A stretch of 64,000 bases of DNA from Solirhodobacter olei. Its GTDB lineage: Bacteria; Pseudomonadota; Alphaproteobacteria; Rhodobacterales; Rhodobacteraceae. The position numbers and the translations under genes are program-made. Positions 51,710-60,139 of this stretch are shown in pieces. Numbering within the stretch: position 1 is the stretch's first letter; each line of letters begins with the position of its first letter. The stretch spans positions 124,001-188,000 of the forward strand of contig NZ_RRYH01000013.1 in NCBI RefSeq assembly GCF_004010155.1. The letters are read 5' to 3'. The notes beneath the pieces were generated by a model, which was not told the origin of the DNA, searched no databases, and was given only the letters and a program-made list of their open reading frames with translations.

Positions 51710-52663
51710 ATGAGACCCGTTGCCCGAAAATTCGTTGCGCTTGCGACTGCCGCGGCGCTGCTGTTGCCTGCCACTGCGCGGGCGGAGAAGTTCATCAACA
51801 TCCTGACGGGCGGCACCTCCGGCGTCTATTACCCGCTCGGTGTCGGTCTGTCGAAGATCTACGGCGACGCGATGCCGGGCACGAAGGTGCAGGTGCAATC
51901 GACAAAGGCCTCGGTTGAGAACCTAAACCTGCTGCAACAGGGGCGGGGGGAGCTGGCTTTCGCGCTCGGTGACTCTGTCAAGAAGGCCTGGGAGGGCGAC
52001 AAGGAGGCGGGCTTCAAGGGCAAGCTCGACAAGCTTCGGGGCATTGCCGCGATCTATCCCAACTACATCCAGATTGTCGCCTCTAAGGACAGCGGCATCC
52101 ACACACTGGCCGACCTGAAGGGCAAGCGTGTCTCCGTCGGTGCGCCAAAATCCGGCACCGAGTTGAACGCGCGTGCAATCTTTGCCGCGGCCGGGATGAG
52201 CTACAAGGACCTCGGCCAGGTGCAATACCTGCCGTTCGGCGAGTCGGTTGAGTTGATGAAAAACCGCCAGCTTGATGCCACGCTGCAATCGGCCGGGCTG
52301 GGGGTGTCCTCGATCAAGGACCTCGCCTCGTCAATCCCGATCACCATCGTGTCGGTGCCGGAAACGGTAGCCAAGAAGCTCGGCGCGCCCTACGTGTCCG
52401 CGCCGATCCCCGCGGGCACCTATGACGGGCAGATGGCAGCCGTTCAGACCGTTGCCGTAGTGAACTTCCTGGTCACCCGCGTCGGCGTGTCGGACCAGAC
52501 CGCGTACGACATGACGAAGCTTCTCTTCGCCAACCTCAAGACGCTTGAGGCCTCGCACAAGGCGGCGGCGCGGATCAAGCTGGCCAATGCCCTGAGGGGC
52601 ATGCCTATCCCCCTGCATCCGGGGGCCGAGAAGTTCTACCGTGAACAGGGCCTGCTGAAGTAA
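51710..52663 (+). CDS. TAXI-family TRAP transporter solute-binding protein
   Basis: 317 aa from the ATG after GGGAGGAGAACC. Signal peptide MRPVARKFVALATAAALLL ending near ARA-EK. TAXI hallmark NILTGGTSGVYYPLG begins the mature part; then STKASVENLNLLQQG and SVGAPKSGTELNA follow. TAXI proteins bind organic acids such as 2-oxoglutarate, glutamate or other dicarboxylates in the periplasm. It is first of a transporter unit with the fused TRAP permease and a DUF1850 protein. Confidence 0.94.
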   Translation: MRPVARKFVALATAAALLLPATARAEKFINILTGGTSGVYYPLGVGLSKIYGDAMPGTKVQVQSTKASVENLNLLQQGRGELAFALGDSVKKAWEGDKEAGFKGKLDKLRGIAAIYPNYIQIVASKDSGIHTLADLKGKRVSVGAPKSGTELNARAIFAAAGMSYKDLGQVQYLPFGESVELMKNRQLDATLQSAGLGVSSIKDLASSIPITIVSVPETVAKKLGAPYVSAPIPAGTYDGQMAAVQTVAVVNFLVTRVGVSDQTAYDMTKLLFANLKTLEASHKAAARIKLANALRGMPIPLHPGAEKFYREQGLLK

Positions 52664-52727
52664 GAGGGGGCAAGGCGCTTGGTCTGGGCGACGGGTCACC
52701 GCCGCCCGACCGCGAGGGAGGTTCCAG

Positions 52728-54827
52728 ATGCATATCGAAGAAGAGCATGCCGCGCCGGCGGGCGAGGCGGACCTCGGCCTGCACGACCCGCTGGCCGAAA
52801 GCTTTCCCAAGGGGGTCGAGGGGCGGGGGCTCTACTGGATCGCGGTCGCCTTCAGCTTGTTCCAGATCGCGACCGCCGCCCATATTGTAACCTTGCCGAG
52901 CCTGATCGTGCGGGCTGTCCACGTGGGGTTCCTGGGGCTGCTGGGGTTCCCGCTGCTCGCAGCGTTGCACGGCAAGCCGAGATGGCGCCGCGCGCTGGCT
53001 TGGGGCTTAGCGCTGGCCGGAGCGGCGGTGGCGGCCTACCAATGGGTGGAATATGGGCCGCTGATCCAGCGCTCGGGCGATCCTACGCAGCTTGACACGG
53101 CGGTGGGCGTCGTCGCCCTGATCGTCGTCTTTTCCGCGGCCTGGACCGTGATGGGCCCGGCCCTGCCTATCATCGCCGCCATGTTCCTCGTCTACGATTT
53201 CTTCGGGCAGTATTTCCCCGGGGCACTGCAGACACGGGGCTATGGATTCGCTCAGGTAATCGACCAGATGTCCTTCGGGACGGAGGGGATCTACGGTATC
53301 CCGATCTATGTCTCGTCCTCTTACATCTTCCTCTTCATCCTGTTCGGCTCGTTTCTGGAGAAGGCTGGAATGATCCGGCTCTTCACCGACGTCTCGCTTG
53401 GGATGGTCGGGCACAAGCAAGGTGGCGCGGCCAAGGTGGCCGTGATCTCCTCGGGCCTGATGGGCACAATCTCCGGCTCGGGCGTGGCGAACGTTGTCAC
53501 GACGGGCCAGTTCACCATCCCACTGATGAAGAGCTTCGGCTACCGCCCGGCATTTGCCGGCGGGGTCGAGGCGACGGCCTCGATGGGTGGGCAGATCATG
53601 CCGCCGGTCATGGGGGCGGTGGCCTTCATCATGGCTGAGACGCTTGGCGTCGAATACTATCAGGTTGTGAAGGCCGCGCTGATCCCGGCGATGCTCTATT
53701 TCGCCTCCGCCTTCTGGATGGTGCACTTGGAGGCCGGCCGCCACGGGCTGCGCGGCATGGCTGTCAAGGACCTCCCCTCGCCGCGCAAGGCGCTGCGCGA
53801 GGGGTGGTACTTGATCCTGCCGTTGGCAGTGCTCGTCTATCTGCTCTTCACAGGATACACGCCACTCTACGCGGGAACCATCGGCCTTGCGCTGACGGTA
53901 CTCCTGATCCTCGGCGGCTCTATCGTGATGGGCCTGCCGAAAGGGGCGATACGCTACCTGTTCTGGATCCTGCTCGGTCTTGCCTCAGCGGCCTTCCTGC
54001 AATGGGGAATCTGGGTGATCGTCGGCGCAATGGCCGTGCTCGTGGGCTGGAGCCTCGCCTCCACGGGCGGGCGGGCGACCCTAATCATCTGTCGCGACAG
54101 CCTAGCAGAGGGAGCGAAGACCGCTCTGCCGGTCGGCGTTGCCTGTGCGCTTGTCGGCGTCATCATCGGCACGATGACCCTTACCGGCGCCGCGACAACA
54201 TTCGGCGAGTTCATCGTGGGCGTCGGCAAGTCGAGTCTCTTCCTTTCGCTGATCCTGACGATGATCACCTGCATTGTGCTCGGGATGGGGATCCCGACGA
54301 TCCCGAACTACATCATCACCTCCTCCATCGCAGGCCCGGCGCTGCTGTCGTTGGGGGTCCCGCTGCTGGTCAGCCACATGTTCGTCTTCTACTTCGGCAT
54401 CCTCGCGGACCTGACACCTCCGGTTGCGCTGGCCTGTTTCGCGGCCGCGCCAATTGCAAGGGAAAGCGGGCTAAAGATTGCCTTCGAGGCGATCAAGGTG
54501 GCGGCGGCGGGCTTCGTTGTGCCGTTCATGGCAGTCTATACACCAGCGCTGATGCTGCAGGGCGGCGGGCCGCTTGCGGCCGAGATTGGCTATGTCCCGG
54601 CGGTGGCCTATGTCGTGGTGAAGGCCGCAATGGCGATCGGGCTCTGGGGTGCGGCGGTGACGGGCTGGCTGGGCACGCGGCTGAACCTGCTGCTGCGGCT
54701 CCTCTCGGCCGCGGCCGCCTTCACGCTGATCGCGGCATATCCGATGACGGACGAGGCGGGCTTCCTGCTGGCTGCGATCTTCGCTGGTCTCATCTGGCGG
54801 AGAAGTCGGGCGGGGGCAGCGGCATGA
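52728..54827 (+). CDS. TRAP transporter permease, 4TM/12TM (DctQM) fusion
   Basis: 699 aa. N-terminal cytoplasmic segment, then four hydrophobic helices (DctQ-like, about 35-170), then a 12-helix DctM-like domain. Characteristic segments: SGSGVANVVTTGQFTIPLMK followed by EATASMGGQIMPPVMGAVAF, GIPTIPNYIITSSIAGPALL and DLTPPVALACFAA. Fused small and large subunits are the rule for TAXI systems. Uses the sodium or proton gradient. Its stop overlaps the DUF1850 gene start by 4 bases. Confidence 0.95.
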   Translation: MHIEEEHAAPAGEADLGLHDPLAESFPKGVEGRGLYWIAVAFSLFQIATAAHIVTLPSLIVRAVHVGFLGLLGFPLLAALHGKPRWRRALAWGLALAGAAVAAYQWVEYGPLIQRSGDPTQLDTAVGVVALIVVFSAAWTVMGPALPIIAAMFLVYDFFGQYFPGALQTRGYGFAQVIDQMSFGTEGIYGIPIYVSSSYIFLFILFGSFLEKAGMIRLFTDVSLGMVGHKQGGAAKVAVISSGLMGTISGSGVANVVTTGQFTIPLMKSFGYRPAFAGGVEATASMGGQIMPPVMGAVAFIMAETLGVEYYQVVKAALIPAMLYFASAFWMVHLEAGRHGLRGMAVKDLPSPRKALREGWYLILPLAVLVYLLFTGYTPLYAGTIGLALTVLLILGGSIVMGLPKGAIRYLFWILLGLASAAFLQWGIWVIVGAMAVLVGWSLASTGGRATLIICRDSLAEGAKTALPVGVACALVGVIIGTMTLTGAATTFGEFIVGVGKSSLFLSLILTMITCIVLGMGIPTIPNYIITSSIAGPALLSLGVPLLVSHMFVFYFGILADLTPPVALACFAAAPIARESGLKIAFEAIKVAAAGFVVPFMAVYTPALMLQGGGPLAAEIGYVPAVAYVVVKAAMAIGLWGAAVTGWLGTRLNLLLRLLSAAAAFTLIAAYPMTDEAGFLLAAIFAGLIWRRSRAGAAA

Positions 54828-55201
54828 GCCTTTCAGCCTGCCTGATGATCGGAGGCAAGGCCCTGACGCTGGTTATGGCCTCCTTCACCCTGTCTTGGCT
54901 GCATTCAGTCGAGCATACGGGCTGGTTCGAAGCATGGAAGATCACACCGGCCGGAATGGTGATGACCGAGGCGCGGGTCCAGGGATCGGGTGCGGGGATG
55001 GACCCGGGCCCTGGGGCAAAGCTCGAGGGCGACTGGTGGGTCTGGGTCCCCGACCTGCAGCCGATCCCAGAGCTGATCCTCGGCGATTCCGGAGCGACCA
55101 TCAGCCCCTGGACCCTCTGCACTGGCTTAACCTGCCTGAAGCTTGGCCAGAAGCCGGGGGCGCCGATCCACATCCGACCGTGCGCGAAGGCAAGTGGCTG
55201 A
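54824..55201 (+). CDS. DUF1850 protein, TRAP-TAXI accessory
   Basis: 125 aa, overlapping the TRAP permease stop by 4 bases (ATGA). Starts with a hydrophobic segment (LSACLMIGGKALTLVMASFT), probably a signal anchor, followed by the DUF1850 core: LHSVEHTGWFEAWKITPAGM, VQGSGAGMDPGPGAKLEGD and a Cys pair in LCTGLTCLKLG. Two Cys (about residues 103 and 108) may form a disulfide in the periplasm. DUF1850 genes are known almost only beside TAXI-TRAP genes; the function is unknown. Confidence 0.88.
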   Translation: MSLSACLMIGGKALTLVMASFTLSWLHSVEHTGWFEAWKITPAGMVMTEARVQGSGAGMDPGPGAKLEGDWWVWVPDLQPIPELILGDSGATISPWTLCTGLTCLKLGQKPGAPIHIRPCAKASG

Positions 55202-55310
55202 GCCCCTCTGGGCCGCTCTGGTCGGGTGCGGCAGTGTAGGCGCCGCAAGCGAATGACTTTCCGAAAGGCTTCGGCTAGCTTCTCCGGGCGTCAATGGGAG
55301 GGAGGCCGGC

Positions 55311-57110
55311 GTGACCGAGGCCGTGATACCACGAGCAAGGTCCATGATGACAAGCCGTGCCCTGCTGTTCTCGCTTATCGTAGCCATGGTCGTGGCCTGT
55401 GTCGCCTATGCTGCCGCCTGGCACTACGCGTTGCGCGCTTCCGACACGCGACTTGACCAGTCGCTCATCCTCGCGAGCTATTCCGTCGAAAGTGAAATAG
55501 CCCGCTTCCGGGCGTTGCCCGACGTGGTGACCGAGGATGCTCGCATCGCCCGCGCCCTCTCCGCCGCCGCATCGCCAGAGGCTATTTCCGAAGCCAATCA
55601 CTACCTGCAGATCATCAGCGCCCGGGCCGGGGCAAACCAGCTCTATCTGCTCGATGGCACAGGGACGGTGATAGCGGCGTCGAACTGGGACACGAAGGAC
55701 AGTTTTGTCGGCCAGAACTACGCCTTTCGCCCCTACTTCAAGGACGCGATGGCCGACGGTCGGGGACAGTTCTATGCCATCGGTGTGACCACGGGGGTTC
55801 CTGGCTACTTCCTGTCGACGCGCGTGGGTAACGCATCGGCCCCTGGCGTTGTAGTGGCCAAGATCAGCCTCGCCTCTCTGGAGCGGACCTGGCGGCGCGC
55901 CGCGAGTGCGACGGCAGTGGCGGATCGGACTGGGGTCGTGTTCCTGTCGGGCGTGGCGGGGTGGAAATACCATCCCCTGCAGCCGCTGTCGCCCGACACG
56001 CTAGCCGCGATCGCGGCCCGCCGCACCTACGACGGCGAGGATATCCCCCGGCTGAAACCGATCGCGCTGGCGCAAGGCCCCGCCGCGCTGACCCTTCCCG
56101 GCCCGGCGGGCGGAACGCTTCGGGGGCGCATGATACCGCTCGGCCCCAGCGGCTGGCGGGTCATTTCTGCCGAACCAATGGCGCCGCTGCGCAATGGAGC
56201 GCTTCTCTGGGCTTTCGGCGCTTCGCTTGTCGCGATGGCGATGACGGCCATCGCCATGGTGCTAAACCAGCGCCGGCAGCTGATCCAGCTACGCCTGCGA
56301 CAGGGCGAGGTACTGGAAGCACGGGTGCGCGAACGGACGCAGGAGCTTGCCCACGAGGTTGAGGCGAGGCGCCGTACCGAGGCCGATCTGCGCGCCGCCC
56401 AAGAAACCATGATCCATACCGAGAAGATGGCCGCGCTTGGGCGCATGTCGGCGGCCATCGTGCATGAACTGAGCCAGCCGCTGGCCGCGATGGAAGCCAC
56501 GCTTGCCGCGACGGAACTCTCCTCAGACCCTGGCGAGACCAGCACTCGCATCGGCAAGGTGCGGGGCCTCGTGCGGCGGATGCAGCGGACTACGAAGCAC
56601 CTCAAGAGCTTCAGTCGCAAGGAGCAGAACACGTTGACGTTGACCGATCTCAACGCGGTCGCGCGCAACGCGCTGGAGCTGGTCGCTCCCCGTGCAAAGG
56701 CTGGTGGCATCGTCCCCGAAGTCAACGCCGATGCCGAGCCGGTGGTCGCGCTCGCGGGGCCGGTGCGACTGGAACAGGTCTGCCTCAATCTGCTGCTCAA
56801 CGCGTTCGACGCGGTCGAGGGACAGGCCGGGCCCAGCATTGTGCTCGCAATCGTTCGGGTTGGGGACGAGGCCCGGCTAAGCGTGACGGACAATGGAGCG
56901 GGCATCCCGACGGAGAACCTCTCGCGCGTCTCGGAGCCATTTTTCTCCACGAAGGTATCGGGTGACGGCCTCGGTCTCGGGCTGTCAGTGAGCCAGGCGA
57001 TCCTTGAGGAGTTCGGTGGCCGACTCGAGATTGTCTCGACTGAGGGCGAGGGCACATGCGTCGCGATGGTGCTGCCAGTGGCACGCGCAATGGAGACGGC
57101 AGCACAATGA
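55311..57110 (+). CDS. DctB-type membrane sensor histidine kinase
   Basis: 599 aa from a GTG with GGGAGGGAGG upstream (ATG at 55344 is the alternative). Helix 1 (about 15-38), a periplasmic double Cache/PAS sensor region (about 40-290), helix 2 (about 297-317), a coiled linker, then the phospho-acceptor domain with His385 in AAIVHELSQPLAAMEA. The ATPase domain has NLLLNAFDAVEG (N box), DNGAGIP (G1), FFSTKVSGDGLGLGLS (F/G2). The C4-dicarboxylate DctB architecture suggests an organic acid ligand, perhaps that of the TAXI-TRAP upstream. It is coupled to the regulator gene by ATGA. Confidence 0.93.
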   Translation: MTEAVIPRARSMMTSRALLFSLIVAMVVACVAYAAAWHYALRASDTRLDQSLILASYSVESEIARFRALPDVVTEDARIARALSAAASPEAISEANHYLQIISARAGANQLYLLDGTGTVIAASNWDTKDSFVGQNYAFRPYFKDAMADGRGQFYAIGVTTGVPGYFLSTRVGNASAPGVVVAKISLASLERTWRRAASATAVADRTGVVFLSGVAGWKYHPLQPLSPDTLAAIAARRTYDGEDIPRLKPIALAQGPAALTLPGPAGGTLRGRMIPLGPSGWRVISAEPMAPLRNGALLWAFGASLVAMAMTAIAMVLNQRRQLIQLRLRQGEVLEARVRERTQELAHEVEARRRTEADLRAAQETMIHTEKMAALGRMSAAIVHELSQPLAAMEATLAATELSSDPGETSTRIGKVRGLVRRMQRTTKHLKSFSRKEQNTLTLTDLNAVARNALELVAPRAKAGGIVPEVNADAEPVVALAGPVRLEQVCLNLLLNAFDAVEGQAGPSIVLAIVRVGDEARLSVTDNGAGIPTENLSRVSEPFFSTKVSGDGLGLGLSVSQAILEEFGGRLEIVSTEGEGTCVAMVLPVARAMETAAQ

Positions 57111-58405
57111 AGGGGAGGGTCTTCGTCATCGACGACGATGCCGACCACCGCGAGGCGGCGGCCGATCTGCTGTCCGCCGCTGGGCATGACGCGGTCTGCT
57201 TTGCCAGCGCTGCAGAGGCCCTGCTGGTGCTCGACGCCGCCGATCCAGGGGTAATCCTAACCGATCTCAGAATGCCGGAAATCGATGGCTTCGACCTCAT
57301 TGCGGCGCTCAGGGATCATGGCGGCGATCACCCGGTGATCCTGATGACCGGACATGGCGACGTGGCACAGGCCGTGCGGGCAATCCGTGAAGGGGCGGAG
57401 GACTTCCTGGAAAAACCCTATGACGCCGGTCACCTCCTTCTGGTCGTGGACCGCACACTCAAAGCGCGCGAGACCCGGAGGGAGCTTGACCGGTTGCGCC
57501 AGGCGGGCGGCGCGTCGGAGATTCTTGGAGAATGTCTCGGGATTCAAGCGCTGCGTCAGCGGATCTCGGCGCTGGCGACGCTCGATGTGGATGTCATCGT
57601 GACCGGGCCGACGGGGACCGGCAAAGAGCTCGTCGCCCGCGCGCTGCATTCCAAGAGCCCGCGCAGCGCCGGGCGCTACGTGGCGATCAACTGCGCCGCG
57701 CTGCCCGAGGCCCTGTTCGAGGCCGAAATGTTCGGCTATGCCATTGGCGCCTTTCCGGGCGCGACGGGGGAAAAGCCGGGTAAGCTTGAGCTGGCCTCGG
57801 GCGGTACACTCGTTCTCGACGAGATCGAGGCGATGCCCCTGGCACTACAAGCGAAGCTTCTGCGGGCGATCCAAGAGCGTGCACTGGAGCGGCTCGGCGA
57901 GAACCGCGTGCGCCCCTTGGACTTGCGCATCGTGGCCATCGCCAAGACCGACCTCGCAGCCTTGACATATGATGGTAGCTTTCGCGCGGATTTGTTCTAC
58001 CGCATCGCCGGAGCAGAGATCCGAACCCTTCCACTGTCCGAGATGCAGGAGGATATCCCGCTTCTTTTCGCGCATTTCGTGGCGCAGGCGGCAGCGCGGC
58101 AGGGGTTGGCGATTCCAGAGGTTGGATTCGGGGCTCGCGCAGCGCTACGCAAGCGAGCCTGGCCGGGCAATGTGCGCGAACTGAAGGCTGCTGCAGAGCG
58201 TTTCGCGCTCGGCATCGACGCAGTGACACCGGCAGATGTCCGGCCGATTACGGGCGCCACCCTGGCCGACCGCATTGCAGAGTTCGAAGCCCGCGAGATC
58301 AGCGGGGCTCTGCAACGCTGCCGAGGCAATACAGAGCGCGCTGCTGAACTGCTTGGGCTACCTCGGCGCACGCTGACCGACAAAATGAAACGATACGGAC
58401 TATGA
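57107..58405 (+). CDS. DctD/NtrC-type response regulator with AAA+ domain and GAFPGA variant
   Basis: 432 aa. Receiver domain (1-120) with the phospho-acceptor Asp53 in ILTDLRMP and Lys103 in LEKP. AAA+ domain: Walker A GPTGTGKE at 167-174, the sigma-54 contact loop reads GAFPGA (214-219) where GAFTGA is standard, Walker B LVLDEIEAMP. C-terminal Fis-type helix-turn-helix: ALQRCRGNTERAAELLGLPRRTL. With Thr replaced by Pro, contact to sigma-54 could be altered, although the variant occurs in relatives in my recollection. It likely activates the TRAP transporter genes. Confidence 0.92.
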   Translation: MKGRVFVIDDDADHREAAADLLSAAGHDAVCFASAAEALLVLDAADPGVILTDLRMPEIDGFDLIAALRDHGGDHPVILMTGHGDVAQAVRAIREGAEDFLEKPYDAGHLLLVVDRTLKARETRRELDRLRQAGGASEILGECLGIQALRQRISALATLDVDVIVTGPTGTGKELVARALHSKSPRSAGRYVAINCAALPEALFEAEMFGYAIGAFPGATGEKPGKLELASGGTLVLDEIEAMPLALQAKLLRAIQERALERLGENRVRPLDLRIVAIAKTDLAALTYDGSFRADLFYRIAGAEIRTLPLSEMQEDIPLLFAHFVAQAAARQGLAIPEVGFGARAALRKRAWPGNVRELKAAAERFALGIDAVTPADVRPITGATLADRIAEFEAREISGALQRCRGNTERAAELLGLPRRTLTDKMKRYGL

Positions 58406-58542
58406 AAGGGCTGATTGCGGAACTTCGAACGGCCCTGGAGGCTGTTTCGCGCCGGCCGCGCGCGCCAACGGCAGTGGCTGAACGAGTGTTGCAAAGGCTG
58501 GCGCCGGTGATTGGGCTGTTTGTGGCGCTACCAGTTGTATAG
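58402..58542 (+). CDS. 46-codon ORF coupled to the response regulator gene
   Basis: Starts with an ATG overlapping the regulator stop (ATGA) and reads MKGLIAELRTALEAVSRRPR, then a second short helix and a hydrophobic end (VIGLFVALPVV) before TAG. The basic middle and apolar C-terminus suit a small membrane-associated peptide. No family recognised. Overlap coupling is seen in nearly all real gene pairs here, which favours reality, but the ORF could equally be fortuitous. Confidence 0.35.
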   Translation: MKGLIAELRTALEAVSRRPRAPTAVAERVLQRLAPVIGLFVALPVV

Positions 58543-58561
58543 ATATATTGACGAAGGTCCG

Positions 58562-58585
58562 TTTCCGAGACGTCAGTCTCGGAAA
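58562..58585 (+). terminator. 10-bp perfect hairpin after the two-component operon
   Basis: TTTCCGAGAC and GTCTCGGAAA pair around a GTCA loop, 20 bases after the small ORF; followed by an A+T stretch (TTATA) on the plus strand. It is the best candidate for the end of the TRAP/two-component transcript. Confidence 0.6.
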
Positions 58586-59080
58586 TTATACCTGCAGCGG
58601 AACGGGCGTTGTGTCAGTCATAGGCCTTACGAACAGACCAACCCTAGGCTGCAGCTCTAACTCGCGATAGCGATCCCGCGGCGCCGACGGTGAGGAGTAG
58701 ACGGCCGTTACCTCATCAATCTGCTGCGGTTTTGCGGGATTCCGTTTCAGGTTTCTGGGCGCAATCCCCTGATGCAGCCGTTCTCCACGGACAGATCGAA
58801 CGCCCGGAAGCGGGCAGGGCCTCGCATCCGCTGCGCAAGAAGGCCAAGGCCGCTTTCTGGAGCCCGATACTGTCGTAGGCCTGAGACCGAGGCTCGGCGA
58901 GAGGGTGACCTTGTTCGGCATTCCGAGCGACTTGCATGGCAAGCTCGTCACCTATCGGTGCTCCCGAGAGCGAAGCCAGCATTCATGACTATAACCGGAT
59001 CTCGAAGCGTCACCCGACGTGCCGCGCGCGGCGGACTTTTGAGTGATGATCATCTGGGCACCTAGTTTCCAACTCCTTTG
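58586..59080. other. About 500-base stretch without a recognisable gene
   Basis: Between the hairpin and the promoter of the next operon. A minus-strand frame (58951-58586, 121 codons) is open but shows no family and no good ribosome-binding site. It may contain decayed DNA. Confidence 0.35.
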
Positions 59081-59090
59081 TTGACAAATA

Positions 59091-59102
59091 TGGAACGTTC
59101 CA
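59091..59102. promoter_or_regulatory. LacI-type operator (TGGAACGTTCCA), upstream copy
   Basis: Perfect 12-bp palindrome directly after a TTGACA box (59081-59086) that could be the -35 element of the following operon. Central CG is typical of LacI-family sites. Confidence 0.7.
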
Positions 59103-59111
59103 ATTAACGTC

Positions 59112-59123
59112 TGGAACGTTCCA
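59112..59123. promoter_or_regulatory. LacI-type operator (TGGAACGTTCCA), downstream copy
   Basis: Identical 12-bp palindrome, centre 21 bp from the first (two helical turns), ending 20 bases before the Gfo/Idh start codon. Together they flank the presumed -10 region (TTAACG, 59104-59109), a layout for strong repression. Confidence 0.7.
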
Positions 59124-59143
59124 TATTGGGGGAGGGAATCAGT

Positions 59144-60139
59144 ATGCGTTGGGGGCTTGCAGGGGCGAGCACGATTGCGTCCGAGCACATGATCCCAGCG
59201 TTTCGGGCGCATGGCGACGAGGTCTCGTGGGTCGCCAGCGGCAACCCTGATCGCGCGCTTCACTACGCGGCCGACCATGGCATCGGCCGGGCCTTCGGTT
59301 CGCTGGAGGAAGCGCTCGCGGCCGGCGGCGTCGACGCCGTCTACATCTCCTCGACCAACGAGAAGCACGCACCTCAGGCACTCGCGGCTATCGCTGCCGG
59401 CGCTCATGTCCTTTGTGAGAAGCCACTCGCAATGAATCTGGCGGAGGCGGCGGATATGGTGGAGAAGGCGCAGCAGGCGGGTGTCGTCTTCGCTACCAAT
59501 CACCACCTGCGCTGTGCGGGTAGCCACAGGGCAATTCGCGACCTGATCGCCGCGGGTGCAGTCGGCCAAGTGTTGTCGATGAGAGTGCACCACGCCGTGC
59601 ACCTGCCGCCGCACCTCCAGGGATGGCGCATCAACGATGCCGGGGCAGGCGGTGGCGTGGTCCCCGACATTACCGTTCATGACGCTGACACGGTGCGCTT
59701 CCTGCTGGGCGAAGACCCGATAGAGGTCACTGCGCTTGATGGGACCTCCGGCATGGGCGAGGGCGTCGAGGATTCCGTCATGTCGATCTGGGCAATGCCG
59801 TCCGGTGCGATGGTTTTCGCGCACGAGAGCTTCACCCACCCGTTCGCCGGTAGCGCTGTCGAGGTGCATGGCACTTTGGGGTCGATTTTTGCGCAGGGTG
59901 TCATGACCCAGCGGCCCGTCGGTGAGATCGAGCTTGTCACCGCCGACGGGCGACGGAACGTCCCCTTCTCCAACCACAATCTCTACGTCGAAGGCGTCCG
60001 GATGTTCCGGGAGGCCGTCCGGGGGAGTGGTCAGCCGTCGGCGACCGGGTTGGATGGCATCAACTCCCTGAGGGTGGCCCTTGCAGTTCGCGAGGCCGCG
60101 CGGAGCGGGCAGCGTGTCGCGGTGAACTACGGAGCATGA
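59144..60139 (+). CDS. Gfo/Idh/MocA-family oxidoreductase
   Basis: 331 aa from the ATG after GGAGGG; a frame start 6 codons earlier lies in the operator region. N-terminal Rossmann GLAGASTIASEH (4-15) with the family's EKPLAMN motif at 92-98; the C-terminal alpha/beta domain has the substrate-side DITVHDADTVRFLLG segment with its His. Uses NAD(P) to oxidise or reduce a sugar, polyol or related hydroxy acid. First gene of an operon with CoA-ester enzymes, so a polyhydroxy acid could be a substrate (inference). Its stop overlaps the CoA-transferase start. Confidence 0.91.
   Translation: MRWGLAGASTIASEHMIPAFRAHGDEVSWVASGNPDRALHYAADHGIGRAFGSLEEALAAGGVDAVYISSTNEKHAPQALAAIAAGAHVLCEKPLAMNLAEAADMVEKAQQAGVVFATNHHLRCAGSHRAIRDLIAAGAVGQVLSMRVHHAVHLPPHLQGWRINDAGAGGGVVPDITVHDADTVRFLLGEDPIEVTALDGTSGMGEGVEDSVMSIWAMPSGAMVFAHESFTHPFAGSAVEVHGTLGSIFAQGVMTQRPVGEIELVTADGRRNVPFSNHNLYVEGVRMFREAVRGSGQPSATGLDGINSLRVALAVREAARSGQRVAVNYGA

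Noticed and set aside
56027-57187. 386-codon minus-strand frame opposite the histidine kinase gene
   Set aside because: Shadow frame with a Ser/Arg-rich composition; the kinase on the plus strand has full motifs.
58586-58951. 121-codon minus-strand frame after the two-component operon
   Set aside because: No family, no RBS, and a plus-strand hairpin borders it; not enough to call a gene.
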